A stretch of DNA of 64,000 bases from Ruegeria sediminis (GCF_005938215.1 NZ_VCPD01000002.1:248001-312000); one strand, 5' to 3'. Positions 12,777 to 24,308 are shown, numbered from the stretch's first letter. Numbers and translations: made by a program. The notes: generated by a model not told the origin, from the sequence alone.

Positions 12777-14152
12777 CAGAAGAAATCGATCGAAACCTGC
12801 ATCAGACGCTCGACCTCGGGAACGTCATCGGACATCGCAAAGATCGCCACCACGTCCTTTTCCTCGATTCTCAGGCTGCCGGTCGGCCGCAGGACCTCGT
12901 CGCCCTTGCGCACCGCGCCCACCAGAACCCCCTCGGGAAAGTCGATGTCGCGCAGTTTCTGTCCGGCCATGGGCGAGGTCGAAAGAACCTCGGCCTCGAT
13001 CACCTCGGCCTCGGCGTCGCCGATGGAATAGACCTGCCGAACCCGTCCGTGCCGGATGTGCCGCAGGATCGAACTGACCGTCGTGGCGCGGGGGTTGATA
13101 TAGGCGTCGATCCCCAGCGGCCCCATCAGCGCCACCATGCTGGGATCGTTGATCAGTGCGATGGCCAGCGGGCAGCCGTCGGCCTTGGCCCGCACCGCGG
13201 CCAGCATGTTCGTGCGGTCGTCATCGGTCACGGCCAGCATCGCGTCGGCGCGGTCGATCCCCGCCTCGCTCAGCAGCGCCGAATCCAAGCCATCCCCGTT
13301 CAGGACGATGGTCCGCTCCAGCGCCTCGGCGGCCCGCTCGGCGCAGCGCCGGTCGCGTTCGATGACCTTGGCCCGAATGCGGCTCTTGCGTTCTTCCAGC
13401 GTCTTGGCAACCTCCAACCCGACGTTGCCGCCGCCCACGATGACCACGCGGTCCTGTTTCTTCTGCTTCTTGCCGAATACCTCCATGGTCCGTTCAACGT
13501 CTTCGACCTTTGTGAAGACGTAGCATTCATCGGCAATGAAAAGCTGGTCGTCCGGCTCGGGCGCGAACAGCGTGCCCTCGCGCCGCACGCCGACCACGAT
13601 GGCGCTCAGGGTCGAGAACAGGTCCGTCAGCTGGCGCAGCGGGGTGTTCACGATCGGGCAGTCCTCGCCGATGCGGATGCCCAGCAGCTGCACCTTGCCG
13701 TCCATGAACATCTCGGTGTCGAAGGCCGCCGGCGCGGACAGACGCCGCATCGCCGCCGCCGCCACCTCGCGCTCGGGGCTGATCACCACGTCGATCGGCA
13801 GATGGTCGCGCCGGTAGAGATCCGAGTGGATCGCCTCGAGATAGGATTTCGCCCGCAGCCGGGCAATCTTGCGCTGGATCGAGAACACGGAATGCGCCAT
13901 CTGGCAGGTGACCATGTTCACCTCGTCCGAGTAGGTCGCGGCGATGATCATGTCCGCATCCCGCGCCCCTGCCCGCTCCAGCACGTCCGGATAGCTGGCG
14001 AACCCGGCGATGCCCTGCACGTCCAGCGTCTCGGTCGCCCGCCGCACCAGATCGGGATTGCTGTCGACCACCGTCACGTCGTTCAGTTCGCCGGAAAGGT
14101 GACGCGCGATCTGCCAGCCAACCTGGCCGGCGCCGCAAATGATGACCTTCAT
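12776..14152 (-). CDS. trkA: Trk system NAD-binding peripheral protein TrkA
   Basis: A 458-residue cytoplasmic regulatory subunit of the Trk K+ transporter. It has two RCK modules in tandem, each a Rossmann domain with a dinucleotide motif (GAGQVG near residues 7-12 and GGGNVG near 239-244) followed by a TrkA-C domain (AFDTEMFMDGKVQLLGIRI and EVIEAEVLSTSPMAGQKLRDI). It is the first gene of the trkA-trkH operon; AAAGG lies about eight bases before the ATG. Confidence 0.97.
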   Translation of the reverse strand: MKVIICGAGQVGWQIARHLSGELNDVTVVDSNPDLVRRATETLDVQGIAGFASYPDVLERAGARDADMIIAATYSDEVNMVTCQMAHSVFSIQRKIARLRAKSYLEAIHSDLYRRDHLPIDVVISPEREVAAAAMRRLSAPAAFDTEMFMDGKVQLLGIRIGEDCPIVNTPLRQLTDLFSTLSAIVVGVRREGTLFAPEPDDQLFIADECYVFTKVEDVERTMEVFGKKQKKQDRVVIVGGGNVGLEVAKTLEERKSRIRAKVIERDRRCAERAAEALERTIVLNGDGLDSALLSEAGIDRADAMLAVTDDDRTNMLAAVRAKADGCPLAIALINDPSMVALMGPLGIDAYINPRATTVSSILRHIRHGRVRQVYSIGDAEAEVIEAEVLSTSPMAGQKLRDIDFPEGVLVGAVRKGDEVLRPTGSLRIEEKDVVAIFAMSDDVPEVERLMQVSIDFF

Positions 14153-14248
14153 GCCTCTGGCCTTTCTGCCTGAAGGTTTTGAATGACAGATGCCCTACAG
14201 GCGGTCAATTCATTTGTATTCATCCAATGGCTGCGGCAGTGTAAGTGT

Positions 14249-14716
14249 ATGAAAACAGTGATCCGAACCACGCTGCTTGCCCTCTGCCTCGGCTCGTGCG
14301 GCCCGCTTTCGCTCTATTACCAGGAGGGCGCGTCGGTCTCGCGGATGCAGGCCGAAACCACGGATTGCCAGGTCAAGGCGCTGAGGGATGCGCCCGTCGC
14401 GAACCAGGTCCGGCAGACCGCGCCCATCTACTATCCCGGCCGCACAATTTGCAACAACGCCGGGCAATGCTACACGACACCGGGTTGGTGGGATCCCGGC
14501 CGCATCTATTCGGTCGATGTCAACCAGAGCTTGCGCAACCAGGTCGAGGCGCAGTGCATGGCGGCAAAAGGTTTTCGTCCGGTCAGCCTGCCGCCCTGCA
14601 AGCAGAACGTTAAGTCTCGGGTCCCCGCCCAGCGGACGACCAAGCTGCCGCCGCTGTCCGGCGGCTCCTGTTATGTCAGGTTCGACGACGGTACTTTTCA
14701 GATCATCACCCCTTAG
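14249..14716 (+). CDS. Small lipoprotein of unknown function
   Basis: A 155-residue exported protein. Starting at the ATG at 14249 gives MKTVIRTTLLALCLGSC, a short signal peptide ending in a lipobox-like LGSC. The frame stays open 22 codons upstream, but that extension would bury the signal. The mature part is cysteine-rich (eight or more Cys), with a CNNAGQCYTTPGWWDPG segment, suggesting disulphides in the periplasm. I recognise no family. It faces ntrX convergently. Confidence 0.65.
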   Translation: MKTVIRTTLLALCLGSCGPLSLYYQEGASVSRMQAETTDCQVKALRDAPVANQVRQTAPIYYPGRTICNNAGQCYTTPGWWDPGRIYSVDVNQSLRNQVEAQCMAAKGFRPVSLPPCKQNVKSRVPAQRTTKLPPLSGGSCYVRFDDGTFQIITP

Positions 14717-14742
14717 CGGGATGTACAATCCGGAAGCTTTGC

Positions 14743-16152
14743 CTATTCCGCCGGTTCCGTTTCGTCCACGCGGGCGACCCGCGCGCCGGATTTGGTCGTC
14801 GTCACCACGCCCAGCGATTTCAGTTTTCGGTGCAGCGCGCTGCGTTCCATGCCGACAAAGCTGGCGGTACGGCTGATATTTCCCCCGAACCGGTTGATCT
14901 GAGTCAGCAGGTATTCGCGCTCGAACGCCTCGCGCGCCTCGCGCAGCGGAAGGGTCGCCAAAGCGCCCGACAGGACCACGCGCCCCTCGTCCTCGGCCTT
15001 GATGTCGTCGCTCGGCAACTCGCGCGCCTCGATCGGCCCGGAACTGTCGCCCAGGATCAGAACCCGTTCGATCATGTTCTTGAGTTGACGCACATTTCCC
15101 GGCCAGACCATGGTCTGCATCAGGGCGACCGCTTCGTCGGTAAGTTCGCGCGCCGCCAACCCTTGGGCTTCGTTGCACATTTCGATAAAATGCTGCGCCA
15201 GCAGCGGAATGTCCTCGCGCCGCTCCTCAAGCGACGGCACCGAAATCGGCACCACGTTCAGACGGTGATACAGCTCCTCCCGGAAGCGGTCTGCTTGAAT
15301 TTCAGCCTCCAAATCCTTGTTTGTAGAGGAAATAACCCGCAGATCCACCCGCACCTTATCCGAGCCGCCGACGCGCTGGAATTGCTGATCAACCAGAACG
15401 CGCAAGATCTTGGATTGCGTCCCCAGCGGCATGTCGGCGACCTCGTCGAAATAGATGACGCCGCCGTGCGCCTCTTCCAACAGGCCGGATTCGATGCCGC
15501 GTTCGGGAGATTCCCGGCCGAACAGCACCTCTTCCATGCGCTCGGGTTCCATTCCGGCGCAGTTCACGGTGACGAAGGGGCCGTTGGCGCGGTTTGAGTG
15601 CGCATGGATGTAACGCGCCGCAATCTCCTTGCCGGATCCGGCCGGGCCGCGCAGCATGACGCGGCCGTTGGACTTGGTGACCTTGTCCAATTGGCTCTGC
15701 ATGGCGCGGAAAGCGGCCGACTTGCCGATCATGTCTGAACTGCTCACCTCGCGCCGTTTCAAGGCGGCATTCTCGCGACGCAGCCGCGAGGTCTCCATCG
15801 CGCGCCGGATCACCACCATGAGCTGGTCGATGTTGAAGGGCTTTTCGATGAAATCGTAAGCCCCCTGCTTGATCGCCGCCACGGCGATCTCGATGTTGCC
15901 ATGCCCGGAAATGATGACAACGGGAACATCGGGATTGTCCCGTTTGACAGCCTTGAGGATGTCGATTCCGTCCATCCGGCTGTCCTTGAGCCAGATGTCG
16001 AGGATCAAAAGCCCCGGCGGTTCGGCATTGATCGAGGCCATGCACTCGTCGGAATTGCCAGCCAGCCGGGTGGAATAGCCCTCATCCTCCAGAATGTCGG
16101 ACACCAGTTCGCGAATGTCTCGCTCGTCGTCTACGATCAGAATATCACTCAT
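14743..16152 (-). CDS. ntrX: Nitrogen regulation response regulator NtrX (no GAFTGA loop)
   Basis: The partner of the NtrY histidine kinase, a 469-residue NtrC-family regulator. It has a receiver domain (residues 3-118) with phospho-acceptor Asp52, an AAA+ domain from about 143 (Walker A GPAGSGKE 169-176, Walker B VIYFDE 232-237) and a Fis-type helix-turn-helix (NISRTASFVGMERSALHRKLKSLG). Where sigma-54 activators have GAFTGA, the sequence reads FGRESPERGIESG (211-223), so contact with sigma-54 polymerase is unlikely. The ATG overlaps the ntrY stop by four bases. Confidence 0.94.
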   Translation of the reverse strand: MSDILIVDDERDIRELVSDILEDEGYSTRLAGNSDECMASINAEPPGLLILDIWLKDSRMDGIDILKAVKRDNPDVPVVIISGHGNIEIAVAAIKQGAYDFIEKPFNIDQLMVVIRRAMETSRLRRENAALKRREVSSSDMIGKSAAFRAMQSQLDKVTKSNGRVMLRGPAGSGKEIAARYIHAHSNRANGPFVTVNCAGMEPERMEEVLFGRESPERGIESGLLEEAHGGVIYFDEVADMPLGTQSKILRVLVDQQFQRVGGSDKVRVDLRVISSTNKDLEAEIQADRFREELYHRLNVVPISVPSLEERREDIPLLAQHFIEMCNEAQGLAARELTDEAVALMQTMVWPGNVRQLKNMIERVLILGDSSGPIEARELPSDDIKAEDEGRVVLSGALATLPLREAREAFEREYLLTQINRFGGNISRTASFVGMERSALHRKLKSLGVVTTTKSGARVARVDETEPAE

Positions 16153-18434
16153 GATTGGCCTGCTTTCGTTTTGGTTTTGGTCGCCTGCTTCGGCGGCGCA
16201 TCTGATGGGAGGGTCTCGACCCTTGGTAGACGGATCACGGCCATCGCGCCAAAATGGTCCTGTCCGTCGAACACAGGCGCATCCTCAAGTACGAGAGTGC
16301 CGCCGTGTTCTTCGATGATCTTCTTGACGATGGGCAGCCCCAGGCCCGTTCCTTCGTCGCGCGTGGTCACATAGGGCTCGAACAGCCGGGCCCGGTCCTC
16401 GGGCAAGCCGATCCCATTGTCGGAGATGGTGATGAGCGTACCTTCGGGGGCATCCGTCAAGGCAACATGGATCTGCGGCTCAAGATTGTTGGGTGCGCCG
16501 TTTTCCTTCAACGTTTCAATGGCTTCGCCGGCGTTCTTGATAAGGTTTGTCAACGCCTGGCTGAGCATTGTCGAATCCACGTCGGCCATTACCTCGTGGT
16601 CGGGCAGATCTGCCTTGATCTTCACGTCCGGCTGTCCGGCTTGCTGCAGCAGCACCGCCTCTCGCACCAGATCGACAAGGTTCTCCTGCTGCCTCACCGG
16701 CTCGGGCATCCGGGCGAATTTCGAGAACTCGTCAACGATGCGCCGCAAATCATTGGTCTGGCGCACGATGACCGCGGTCATGGACTCCAGGCTTTCGCAG
16801 TCCTCTTCGTCCAGTTTGCGCGAGAACTTGCGCTTGATTCGCTCGGCGCTCAGTTGGATCGGCGTCAGCGGGTTCTTGATTTCATGCGCAATCCTGCGCG
16901 CGACGTCACCCCAGGCCGCCATCCTCTGGGCGCTGACCAGATCGGTCACGTCGTCGAAGGCGATCACGTAGCCTTCCAGCCGCCCGTCCTCGCCGCGCCG
17001 CGTGGACAACCGAACCAAAAGGTTCTCAAGCCGCCCCTTGCGGCTGACCTTGACCTCGCTCTGCACGGTTTCCTGCGCGCCTTCCTTGAGTGTCTCGAAC
17101 AGCGGTAAAAATTCAGGCACGGCTATCCCAAGCGCCAGGCTGTGCTCGTCGCCGGACCAGTCCAGCAGGCTTTCCGCTGAACGGTTCACGAAAGTGACGC
17201 GGCCGTCCGGGTCCAGCCCCACCACGCCCGAGGTCACGGAACTCAGCACCGAATCGAAAAGCCTCCGGCGGCGCTCGATCTGGCGGGTATTGTCCAAAAG
17301 AGCGTCGCGCTGGCCTTTCAGTTGCCGGGTCATCTGGTTGAAATAGCGGCCGAGCATTGCGATCTCGTCGTCGCCCTTCTCTTCGACCACCTGAACGCTC
17401 AGATCGCCCCCGCCGACACGCTGCGCCGCCGTGGTCAGCCGCCCAACGGGGCGTGACAGACGCTCGGCGAACCACATGCCCAGCGACACGGCCGCGAGGA
17501 TCAGGATGACCGCGAAACCCACATAAAGAAGCCCGAACTCGAACAGCACCCGGCCCCGATCGCTTTCGAGCTGTTGATAGAACTGGGCGGTTTCCTTGGT
17601 TTCGTCGAGCAGGTTCAAGATCTTGCCGTCCACGTCACGGCTGACATAGAGGTACCGATCCAGATAGGCCTTGAGGGGAACAATGGCGCGGAATTCGTTG
17701 TTGCTCCAATCCTTGATGATCAGCAGGCCCTCATCCGCTGCCTGCGCAATCTGTTCCGGTGTCGGACGTTCGAAATTGAAAAGGTATGACCTGTCGCCGC
17801 GCGACCGGATCTCACCGGTGCCGTCAATTACATAGGCCTCGCGAAGCCCGCGCTGTATCTGGCCCTGCCCTTGGGCCAGAAATTCGCGCAGTTCCGCATC
17901 CGAGACGTAGAAATTGACCTTTCGCGCATTGTCGAGATATCGCGCCAGCACGCTGGCGTCCTGGGCCAGGCCTTGCCGGTGCTCCGCCTCGTAGGCTTCG
18001 GCCGCCGACAGCGAAGAACCCACGACCTGCCGCACCCGGTCGGAAAACCACCCTTCCAGACCGATGTTCACGGTGAGGCCCGCAAAGATGGCCACGGTGA
18101 CGGTCGGCACGAGCGCCAGGAAGGTGAACGCACCGATCAGGCGGAGGTGCAGGCGGGAACCCGCCGATTTGGCCCGCCGCGCCGCGATGAGTCGGCCCAA
18201 TTGGCTGAGCACCAGCGCGGCCAGCACCAGAACGTAAACGAGGTCGGCCAGCAGTACGAGTCGCAGTGTTGGCGCCGACGCGCCAAGATCGAGCGGACCG
18301 ATGACGAGATAGGTTGCCAGCGTCAGAACAGGGCCCAGAACAACCAGTCCCAACGTGCCGTAATTACGGAACTTTCGGGAGTTGCGCCACCGGCTGATCG
18401 TCAAGAATGGCCCGTACTGTGCCCGGGATGCCAC
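16149..18434 (-). CDS. ntrY: Nitrogen regulation sensor histidine kinase NtrY
   Basis: A 761-residue membrane kinase. It has several N-terminal helices (about residues 25-130), an extracytoplasmic segment, another helix (about 297-317), HAMP, PAS (VFDSVLSSVTSGVVGLDPDGRVTF), a HisKA domain with phospho-accepting His517 in AHEIKNPL, and an HATPase domain with N (NLIKNAGEA), G1 (DNGIGLP) and G2 (GTGLGLPIV) boxes. A GTG at 18434 is chosen because TGAGGG lies seven bases upstream and a nearby ATG is out of frame. It is coupled to ntrX by ATGA and separated from ntrC by 99 bases. Confidence 0.95.
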   Translation of the reverse strand: MASRAQYGPFLTISRWRNSRKFRNYGTLGLVVLGPVLTLATYLVIGPLDLGASAPTLRLVLLADLVYVLVLAALVLSQLGRLIAARRAKSAGSRLHLRLIGAFTFLALVPTVTVAIFAGLTVNIGLEGWFSDRVRQVVGSSLSAAEAYEAEHRQGLAQDASVLARYLDNARKVNFYVSDAELREFLAQGQGQIQRGLREAYVIDGTGEIRSRGDRSYLFNFERPTPEQIAQAADEGLLIIKDWSNNEFRAIVPLKAYLDRYLYVSRDVDGKILNLLDETKETAQFYQQLESDRGRVLFEFGLLYVGFAVILILAAVSLGMWFAERLSRPVGRLTTAAQRVGGGDLSVQVVEEKGDDEIAMLGRYFNQMTRQLKGQRDALLDNTRQIERRRRLFDSVLSSVTSGVVGLDPDGRVTFVNRSAESLLDWSGDEHSLALGIAVPEFLPLFETLKEGAQETVQSEVKVSRKGRLENLLVRLSTRRGEDGRLEGYVIAFDDVTDLVSAQRMAAWGDVARRIAHEIKNPLTPIQLSAERIKRKFSRKLDEEDCESLESMTAVIVRQTNDLRRIVDEFSKFARMPEPVRQQENLVDLVREAVLLQQAGQPDVKIKADLPDHEVMADVDSTMLSQALTNLIKNAGEAIETLKENGAPNNLEPQIHVALTDAPEGTLITISDNGIGLPEDRARLFEPYVTTRDEGTGLGLPIVKKIIEEHGGTLVLEDAPVFDGQDHFGAMAVIRLPRVETLPSDAPPKQATKTKTKAGQS

Positions 18435-18533
18435 CTGCTGCCCTCATTCTAATGTGCCGCGTTCGCGGCTTACCGCCATATGTCGTGGTCCTTGCCGGGT
18501 TGACACCCGGATGCCACGATTTGTGTGGCGATA

Positions 18534-19901
18534 TTACATCAGTTTGCGGCGGCGTGTCACCTGAATATCGAGATCGGTGATTTTTTTACGAAGCGTATTC
18601 CGATTGATCCCCAAAAGGTCGGCACATTTCGCCTGATTCCCGGCAGTTGCGTCCAGCGCGATCTCGATCAGCGGCGCTTCGACCTCGCGCAGGATGCGCT
18701 GATACAGGCCCGGCGCAGGCAGCATGTTGCCGTGCAGATCGAAATAGCGCCGCAGATGACGGGCCACCGAAGTCGACAGTTTTTCCTTGTCGCTGCCGCC
18801 AAGAACCGGCTCGACTTCGGGCTGGCTGCCCAGAACGGCCTCCACTTCGGCGCGGGTGATTTCGCTGGCGCGGCTGGTCAGGCCCAGACGGCGCACCGCG
18901 TTTTCCAACTGTCGCACGTTGCCAGGCCAGGAGTAGCGGCGAACAAGTTCCAACGCCTCGGCGCTGAGCCACCGCTTGGACGCGCCGTCCCGCTCCTCGC
19001 GGGCCAGGAAATGCTCGGCCAGCAATGGGATGTCATCAACCCGCTCGCGCAGGGACGGAACATGGACGGTCGCCCCGCTGAGGCGATAATACAGATCCTG
19101 CCGCACGCGCCCGTTTTCCATCGCCCCGGCCAGATCGGTCTGGCTTGTGGCCATGAACCTCGGCACATGGTCGCTGGGCGCATCCATCATCCGCACGATG
19201 CGTGCCTGTATTTCTTCCTCGATGTCGCCCACTTCGTCGATCAAAAGCGTGCCGCCGCGAACCCGCGCCATGACACGCGCCGGACCCTCCAGGTCCCGCA
19301 GTTCCGCGCCGGTCACGGTCACGAAGGGCAATGTCCGCCGGTCCGAGAAGTCATGGATTGCCCTCGCGATCAGCGATTTGCCCGTCCCGCTCTCGCCCGA
19401 GATCATCACCGGCAGGTCGGTATTCATCACTCGGGCCACCAACCGGTAGAGCGCCTGCATGACCGGCGTGCGCCCGACCAGCGGCAACTCTTCGGGCCGA
19501 TCCTCGCTTTCTTCCTGCGGCGCGGCCGGCGCGCGACGTTTCTGCTCCAGCGCACGGGCAGTTCGCTTCATCAGGTCAGGCAGATCGAAGGGTTTCGGCA
19601 GATAGTCATACGCCTCGGCCTCGGCGGCCTGAATTGCAGTCATGATGGTGTTCTGTGCAGAGATCACGATGACGGGCAAACCGGGGCGATCCTGCGCAAT
19701 TTTTGGCAACATCTCCAGGCCGTTGCCGTCGGGCATGACCACGTCCGAGATCACAACGTCGCCCTTGCCCTCGGCAACCCAGCGCATCAGCGTGGTCAGC
19801 GAAGAGGTGGCATGTACCTTGCAGCCCGCGCGCGTCAGCGCCTGGGTCAGAACGGTGCGGATCGTACGGTCGTCATCCGCGACCAGAACGGTGCCATCCA
19901 T
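18534..19901 (-). CDS. ntrC: Nitrogen regulation protein NtrC (sigma-54-loop deleted)
   Basis: The response regulator for nitrogen limitation, 455 residues: a receiver domain with Asp53, a central AAA+ domain (Walker A GESGTGKS 169-176; Walker B TLLIDE 218-223) and a C-terminal Fis-type helix-turn-helix ([20 protein letters not shown]). The stretch between [10 protein letters not shown] and GGTLLIDE is about twenty residues shorter than in enteric NtrC and lacks GAFTGA altogether. Rhodobacter capsulatus NtrC has the same deletion and activates the housekeeping polymerase. Its ATG overlaps the ntrB stop (TGATG). Confidence 0.96.
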   Translation of the reverse strand: MDGTVLVADDDRTIRTVLTQALTRAGCKVHATSSLTTLMRWVAEGKGDVVISDVVMPDGNGLEMLPKIAQDRPGLPVIVISAQNTIMTAIQAAEAEAYDYLPKPFDLPDLMKRTARALEQKRRAPAAPQEESEDRPEELPLVGRTPVMQALYRLVARVMNTDLPVMISGESGTGKSLIARAIHDFSDRRTLPFVTVTGAELRDLEGPARVMARVRGGTLLIDEVGDIEEEIQARIVRMMDAPSDHVPRFMATSQTDLAGAMENGRVRQDLYYRLSGATVHVPSLRERVDDIPLLAEHFLAREERDGASKRWLSAEALELVRRYSWPGNVRQLENAVRRLGLTSRASEITRAEVEAVLGSQPEVEPVLGGSDKEKLSTSVARHLRRYFDLHGNMLPAPGLYQRILREVEAPLIEIALDATAGNQAKCADLLGINRNTLRKKITDLDIQVTRRRKLM

Positions 19902-20979
19902 CAGGGTCTCTCCTCTGTTACGATTTCCCGCGGCGCGCGGGGCAGCGACAGGCGAAACACGGTGCGTCCGGGCACCGAATCCACCGAAATCCAGCCGTCG
20001 TGGTCCGAAACGATCTTGCTGACCAGCGCCAGGCCCAAGCCGGTACCATTCTCACGCCCCGACACGAACGGATCGAAAATGTCGGCGCGTATGTTCTCGG
20101 GCAGTCCCGGGCCATCGTCGATGACCTCGATCTGCAGGGGCAGCGAATGGCCCGACCCGTCGCTGCGGCGAAGTCTGAAGGAATGTTCGAAATAGGTGTG
20201 CAGACGGATCGTGCCGCCCCCGGCCCCCGCCGCCTCCGAGGCGTTCTTGAGCAGATTCAGAACCACCTGCAACAATTGGTCCGGATCGCCATGGGCCAGC
20301 GGCAGCGAAGGGTCGTAGTCTTCGACAATGGTCATGTCCGCCCCAAAGCCCAGCAAAGCCGAGCGCCGCGCCTTGTCCAGAACATCGTGGATGTTTACCG
20401 GCTTGAGATCGGGCCGCGACAGGTTTCCGAATTGTTCGACCTGTTCCAGCAATTTGACGATCCGGCGGCTTTCCTCGACGATAAGATCTGTCAATTCCAG
20501 ATCCTGTGGCGAAATGTTCATGCTGAGAAGCTGCGCCGCGCCTGTAATTCCAGCAAGCGGGTTCTTGATTTCGTGCGCCAGCATCTCTGCCATGCCGATG
20601 GCGGACTGCGCGGCGGATTTCGCCGTGTGGCTCTGCGTCATCCGCCCGGCCAGTTCGCGCGGCGAGATGGTCATGATCATCGATCCGGGATGGCCGATCA
20701 GCGGTGCGATCTGCAGCGCGCACTGCAGCGGTGCGCGGCTGCCCGAGCCCACATCCACATCGTTGACGAACAGAGGCGTTCCATTCGTCCGAGCGCGCTG
20801 AAACGCTTCTTCCAGCGGCGCGTCCACGGCGATCTCATCCCAGACCGGATGGCCAAGCACCGACTTGCGCGACGCGTTCAGAAATCCCTCTCCGGCCGAA
20901 TTCACGTCGGCGATGCGGTCCTCGGCATCTATGACGAAGGCCGGAACCGGCAGAGAGGTCCAGATTTCCTGATCCGATG

Positions 20980-20983
<4 letters not shown>
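19901..20983 (-). CDS. ntrB: Nitrogen regulation sensor kinase NtrB
   Basis: A soluble 360-residue histidine kinase/phosphatase that sets NtrC phosphorylation in response to PII. It has an N-terminal PAS domain ([20 protein letters not shown]), a HisKA helix with His137 in LAHEIKNPL, and an HATPase domain with [17 protein letters not shown] and GTGLGLALV. The ATG at 20983 is chosen because it overlaps the dusB stop by four bases; the frame stays open upstream only as an alternative frame of dusB. Confidence 0.96.
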
Positions 20984-21963
<980 letters not shown>

Positions 21964-22146
21964 CGTGCCTAATCCTTGTGCAGTCGAGAGTTTGATACCG
22001 AAATCGCAGGCTATGAACAACAAATCCCGACCCGGCAAGCCCGCAGAAGCATCATTTGCCTATTTTTTCAGCACGCCAACGCGGGCGATTGCCTCTGCTT
22101 ACGCCGCCCCATAAACAGAACCCCAACAACAGGAGCCGACCAGACC

Positions 22147-23277
22147 ATGACCACAGCCGCCATCATCGTCGCCGCCGGACGGGGGCAGCGCGCCGGCGGC
22201 GCGCCGAAACAATGGCGTGTACTGGCGGGTCGCAGAGTCGCCGACTGGACCCTGGACAGGTTCCGGGCTGCCGGTCTCGATCACATTGTGCTGGTACTTT
22301 CCGAAGAAGACCGCAGAGCGTGGGAGGAGTTTGAGGGTACCGACTTGATCCTCGCTCGAGGCGGTCTGGATCGCGCCGGATCCGTGCGGAACGGCCTACG
22401 CTCTCTCGTTGGGCTTGGTGTCGAAAAGGTCGTGATCCATGACGTGGCGCGGCCCTGCGTTTCGCCCGATACAATTGCGGGTGTGCTGGCCGCGCTTGAA
22501 ACCCATGCCGCAGCCGCACCGGGATTGGCCGTGACGGACGCGCTATGGACCGGAGACGAGGCGCGGGTCACCGGCACGCAGGACAGAGCTGGCCTTTATG
22601 CCGCGCAGACTCCGCAAGGGTTCCACTATGATGTCATTGTTGCCGCCCATGACGCCCACCCCGGAGGCGCAGCGGATGACGTGGAGGTTGCTCGCGCCGC
22701 GGGAATCGAGGTCGCCATCGTTCCGGGCGACCCCGACAACATCAAGATAACGCGCCCCGAGGATTTCGCCCGGGCCGAACGGATTTTGGGAGCTTTCATG
22801 GATATCAGGCTTGGCAACGGCTATGACGTGCACCGCTTCGGGCCCGGAGATCACGTGATCCTGTGTGGCGTGAAGGTGCCACATGATCGCGGGCTCCAGG
22901 GGCATTCCGACGCCGACGTTGGAATGCACGCGGTGACCGATGCAATCTATGGCGCTCTGGCGCGGGGCGACATCGGCCAGCATTTCCCGCCGTCCGATCA
23001 GCAGTGGAAAGGGGCTGCGAGCGAAGTTTTCCTGCGCCACGCGGTCGATCTGGCGGCCGGAATGGGCTTTGCCATCTCGAACGCTGACTGCACGCTGGTC
23101 TGCGAACAGCCAAAGATCGGGCCACATGCCGATGCGATGCGCGCCGAGATGGCCCGGATCATGGGGCTGCGCGCCGATCAGGTCTCGGTCAAGGCGACGA
23201 CTTCGGAACGTCTCGGTTTCACCGGTCGCGGCGAAGGCATCGCCGCGATTGCCACAGCCTGTCTGGTGCGCGCATGA
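22147..23277 (+). CDS. ispDF: Bifunctional IspD/IspF enzyme of isoprenoid synthesis
   Basis: A 376-residue fusion of two non-consecutive MEP-pathway enzymes. Residues 1-220 form IspD (CDP-ME synthase), with the nucleotide site [15 protein letters not shown] and VVIHDVARP. From [24 protein letters not shown] onward it is IspF (MEcPP synthase), with the metal ligands in GYDVHRF and [15 protein letters not shown]. Fusion is standard in alphaproteobacteria. The ATG at 22147 has AGGAG eleven bases upstream. pgpA overlaps the end by four bases. Confidence 0.97.
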   Translation: MTTAAIIVAAGRGQRAGGAPKQWRVLAGRRVADWTLDRFRAAGLDHIVLVLSEEDRRAWEEFEGTDLILARGGLDRAGSVRNGLRSLVGLGVEKVVIHDVARPCVSPDTIAGVLAALETHAAAAPGLAVTDALWTGDEARVTGTQDRAGLYAAQTPQGFHYDVIVAAHDAHPGGAADDVEVARAAGIEVAIVPGDPDNIKITRPEDFARAERILGAFMDIRLGNGYDVHRFGPGDHVILCGVKVPHDRGLQGHSDADVGMHAVTDAIYGALARGDIGQHFPPSDQQWKGAASEVFLRHAVDLAAGMGFAISNADCTLVCEQPKIGPHADAMRAEMARIMGLRADQVSVKATTSERLGFTGRGEGIAAIATACLVRA

Positions 23278-23771
23278 GTCTGGCGCAGCTCATAGGCACG
23301 GTGGCCGGTGTCGGTTATCTGCGCCCTGCCCCCGGCACCTGGGGTTCGTTGGCAGCTCTGCCGATGGCATGGATCCTGCACATTGCCGGAGGATTTCCCC
23401 TGCTGGTTCTGGCGACGCTGGCGGCTTTCCTGGGCGGGTTTTGGGCCACTGGCGTTATGACCGAGGGGCAAGAGGATCATGACCCATCCGAAATCGTGAT
23501 CGACGAGGTCGTGGGCCAGTTCATCGCGCTCTGGGCGCTGTCTTATCCGGCTTGGGCGCATGGCATCTCGATCACGGCCCTGTGGCCGGGCTGGATCGCC
23601 GCATTCGTACTGTTCCGCCTGTTCGACATCGCCAAACCCGGTCCCGTCGGTTGGGCGGACCGAAAGGGTGGACCGTTGGGCGTGATGCTGGACGACATGA
23701 TCGCCGGCATATTCGCCGCCATCGGCGTCGCGCTTCTTGCGGCGCTGGCACATGGAGTTCTGGGGCTGTGA
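23274..23771 (+). CDS. pgpA: Phosphatidylglycerophosphatase A
   Basis: A 165-residue membrane enzyme that dephosphorylates phosphatidylglycerol-phosphate, the last step of phosphatidylglycerol synthesis. It shows the family blocks [31 protein letters not shown] and [18 protein letters not shown]...MLDDMIAG, with three or four membrane helices. It is translationally coupled to ispDF upstream (ATGA) and to cinA downstream (GTGA). Confidence 0.95.
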   Translation: MSLAQLIGTVAGVGYLRPAPGTWGSLAALPMAWILHIAGGFPLLVLATLAAFLGGFWATGVMTEGQEDHDPSEIVIDEVVGQFIALWALSYPAWAHGISITALWPGWIAAFVLFRLFDIAKPGPVGWADRKGGPLGVMLDDMIAGIFAAIGVALLAALAHGVLGL

Positions 23772-24250
23772 ATGTCATCGAACTGCTCGACCGCGCAAGG
23801 GCGCTGAAGGTCAAGATCGTCACCGCGGAAAGTTGTACCGGTGGCATGGTCGCCGCCGCCCTGACCGACATCCCGGGCAGTTCGGATGTGGTTGAACGTG
23901 GCTTCGTCACCTACAGCAATAAGGCCAAGCAGGAAATGCTGGGCGTCAGGGCCGCAACTCTTGATGCGGTTGGGGCGGTGTCCGAGGAAGTGGCGAAGGA
24001 AATGGCCGAAGGCGCGCTGAGGAATTCGCACGCGCAACTGGCGGTATCCGTAACCGGCATCGCAGGGCCCGGCGGGTCCGGGTTCAAGCCCGAGGGCCGC
24101 GTCTGTTTCGGCCTTGCCGGAACTGGACTGCAGACGCGCGTCGAAACCATCGAATTCGGGGCGCCCGGACGAGACCGGGTGCGGCGTGCCGCACGGGATC
24201 ATGCGTTGAACCTGCTGATGTTGGGGCTTTCCCATTTCGCGGAAAAATGA
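23768..24250 (+). CDS. pncC: CinA-family protein, NMN deamidase (PncC) domain only
   Basis: A 160-residue protein equal to the C-terminal half of CinA, the part that deamidates nicotinamide mononucleotide in pyridine-nucleotide salvage. The signature TAESCTGGMVAAALTDIPGSS, the YSNKAK motif and the loop SVTGIAGPGGSGFKPEGRVCF are present. The N-terminal molybdopterin-binding domain of full CinA is absent, as in many alphaproteobacteria. A GTG at 23768 overlaps the pgpA stop as GTGA; this gives the natural N-terminus [10 protein letters not shown]. Confidence 0.93.
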   Translation: MNVIELLDRARALKVKIVTAESCTGGMVAAALTDIPGSSDVVERGFVTYSNKAKQEMLGVRAATLDAVGAVSEEVAKEMAEGALRNSHAQLAVSVTGIAGPGGSGFKPEGRVCFGLAGTGLQTRVETIEFGAPGRDRVRRAARDHALNLLMLGLSHFAEK

Positions 24251-24308
24251 GGCGGTTTGCCGGAATTGACGCGCAAATAATCACCATTTGAACAAAAGAT
24301 GCCAAAAC

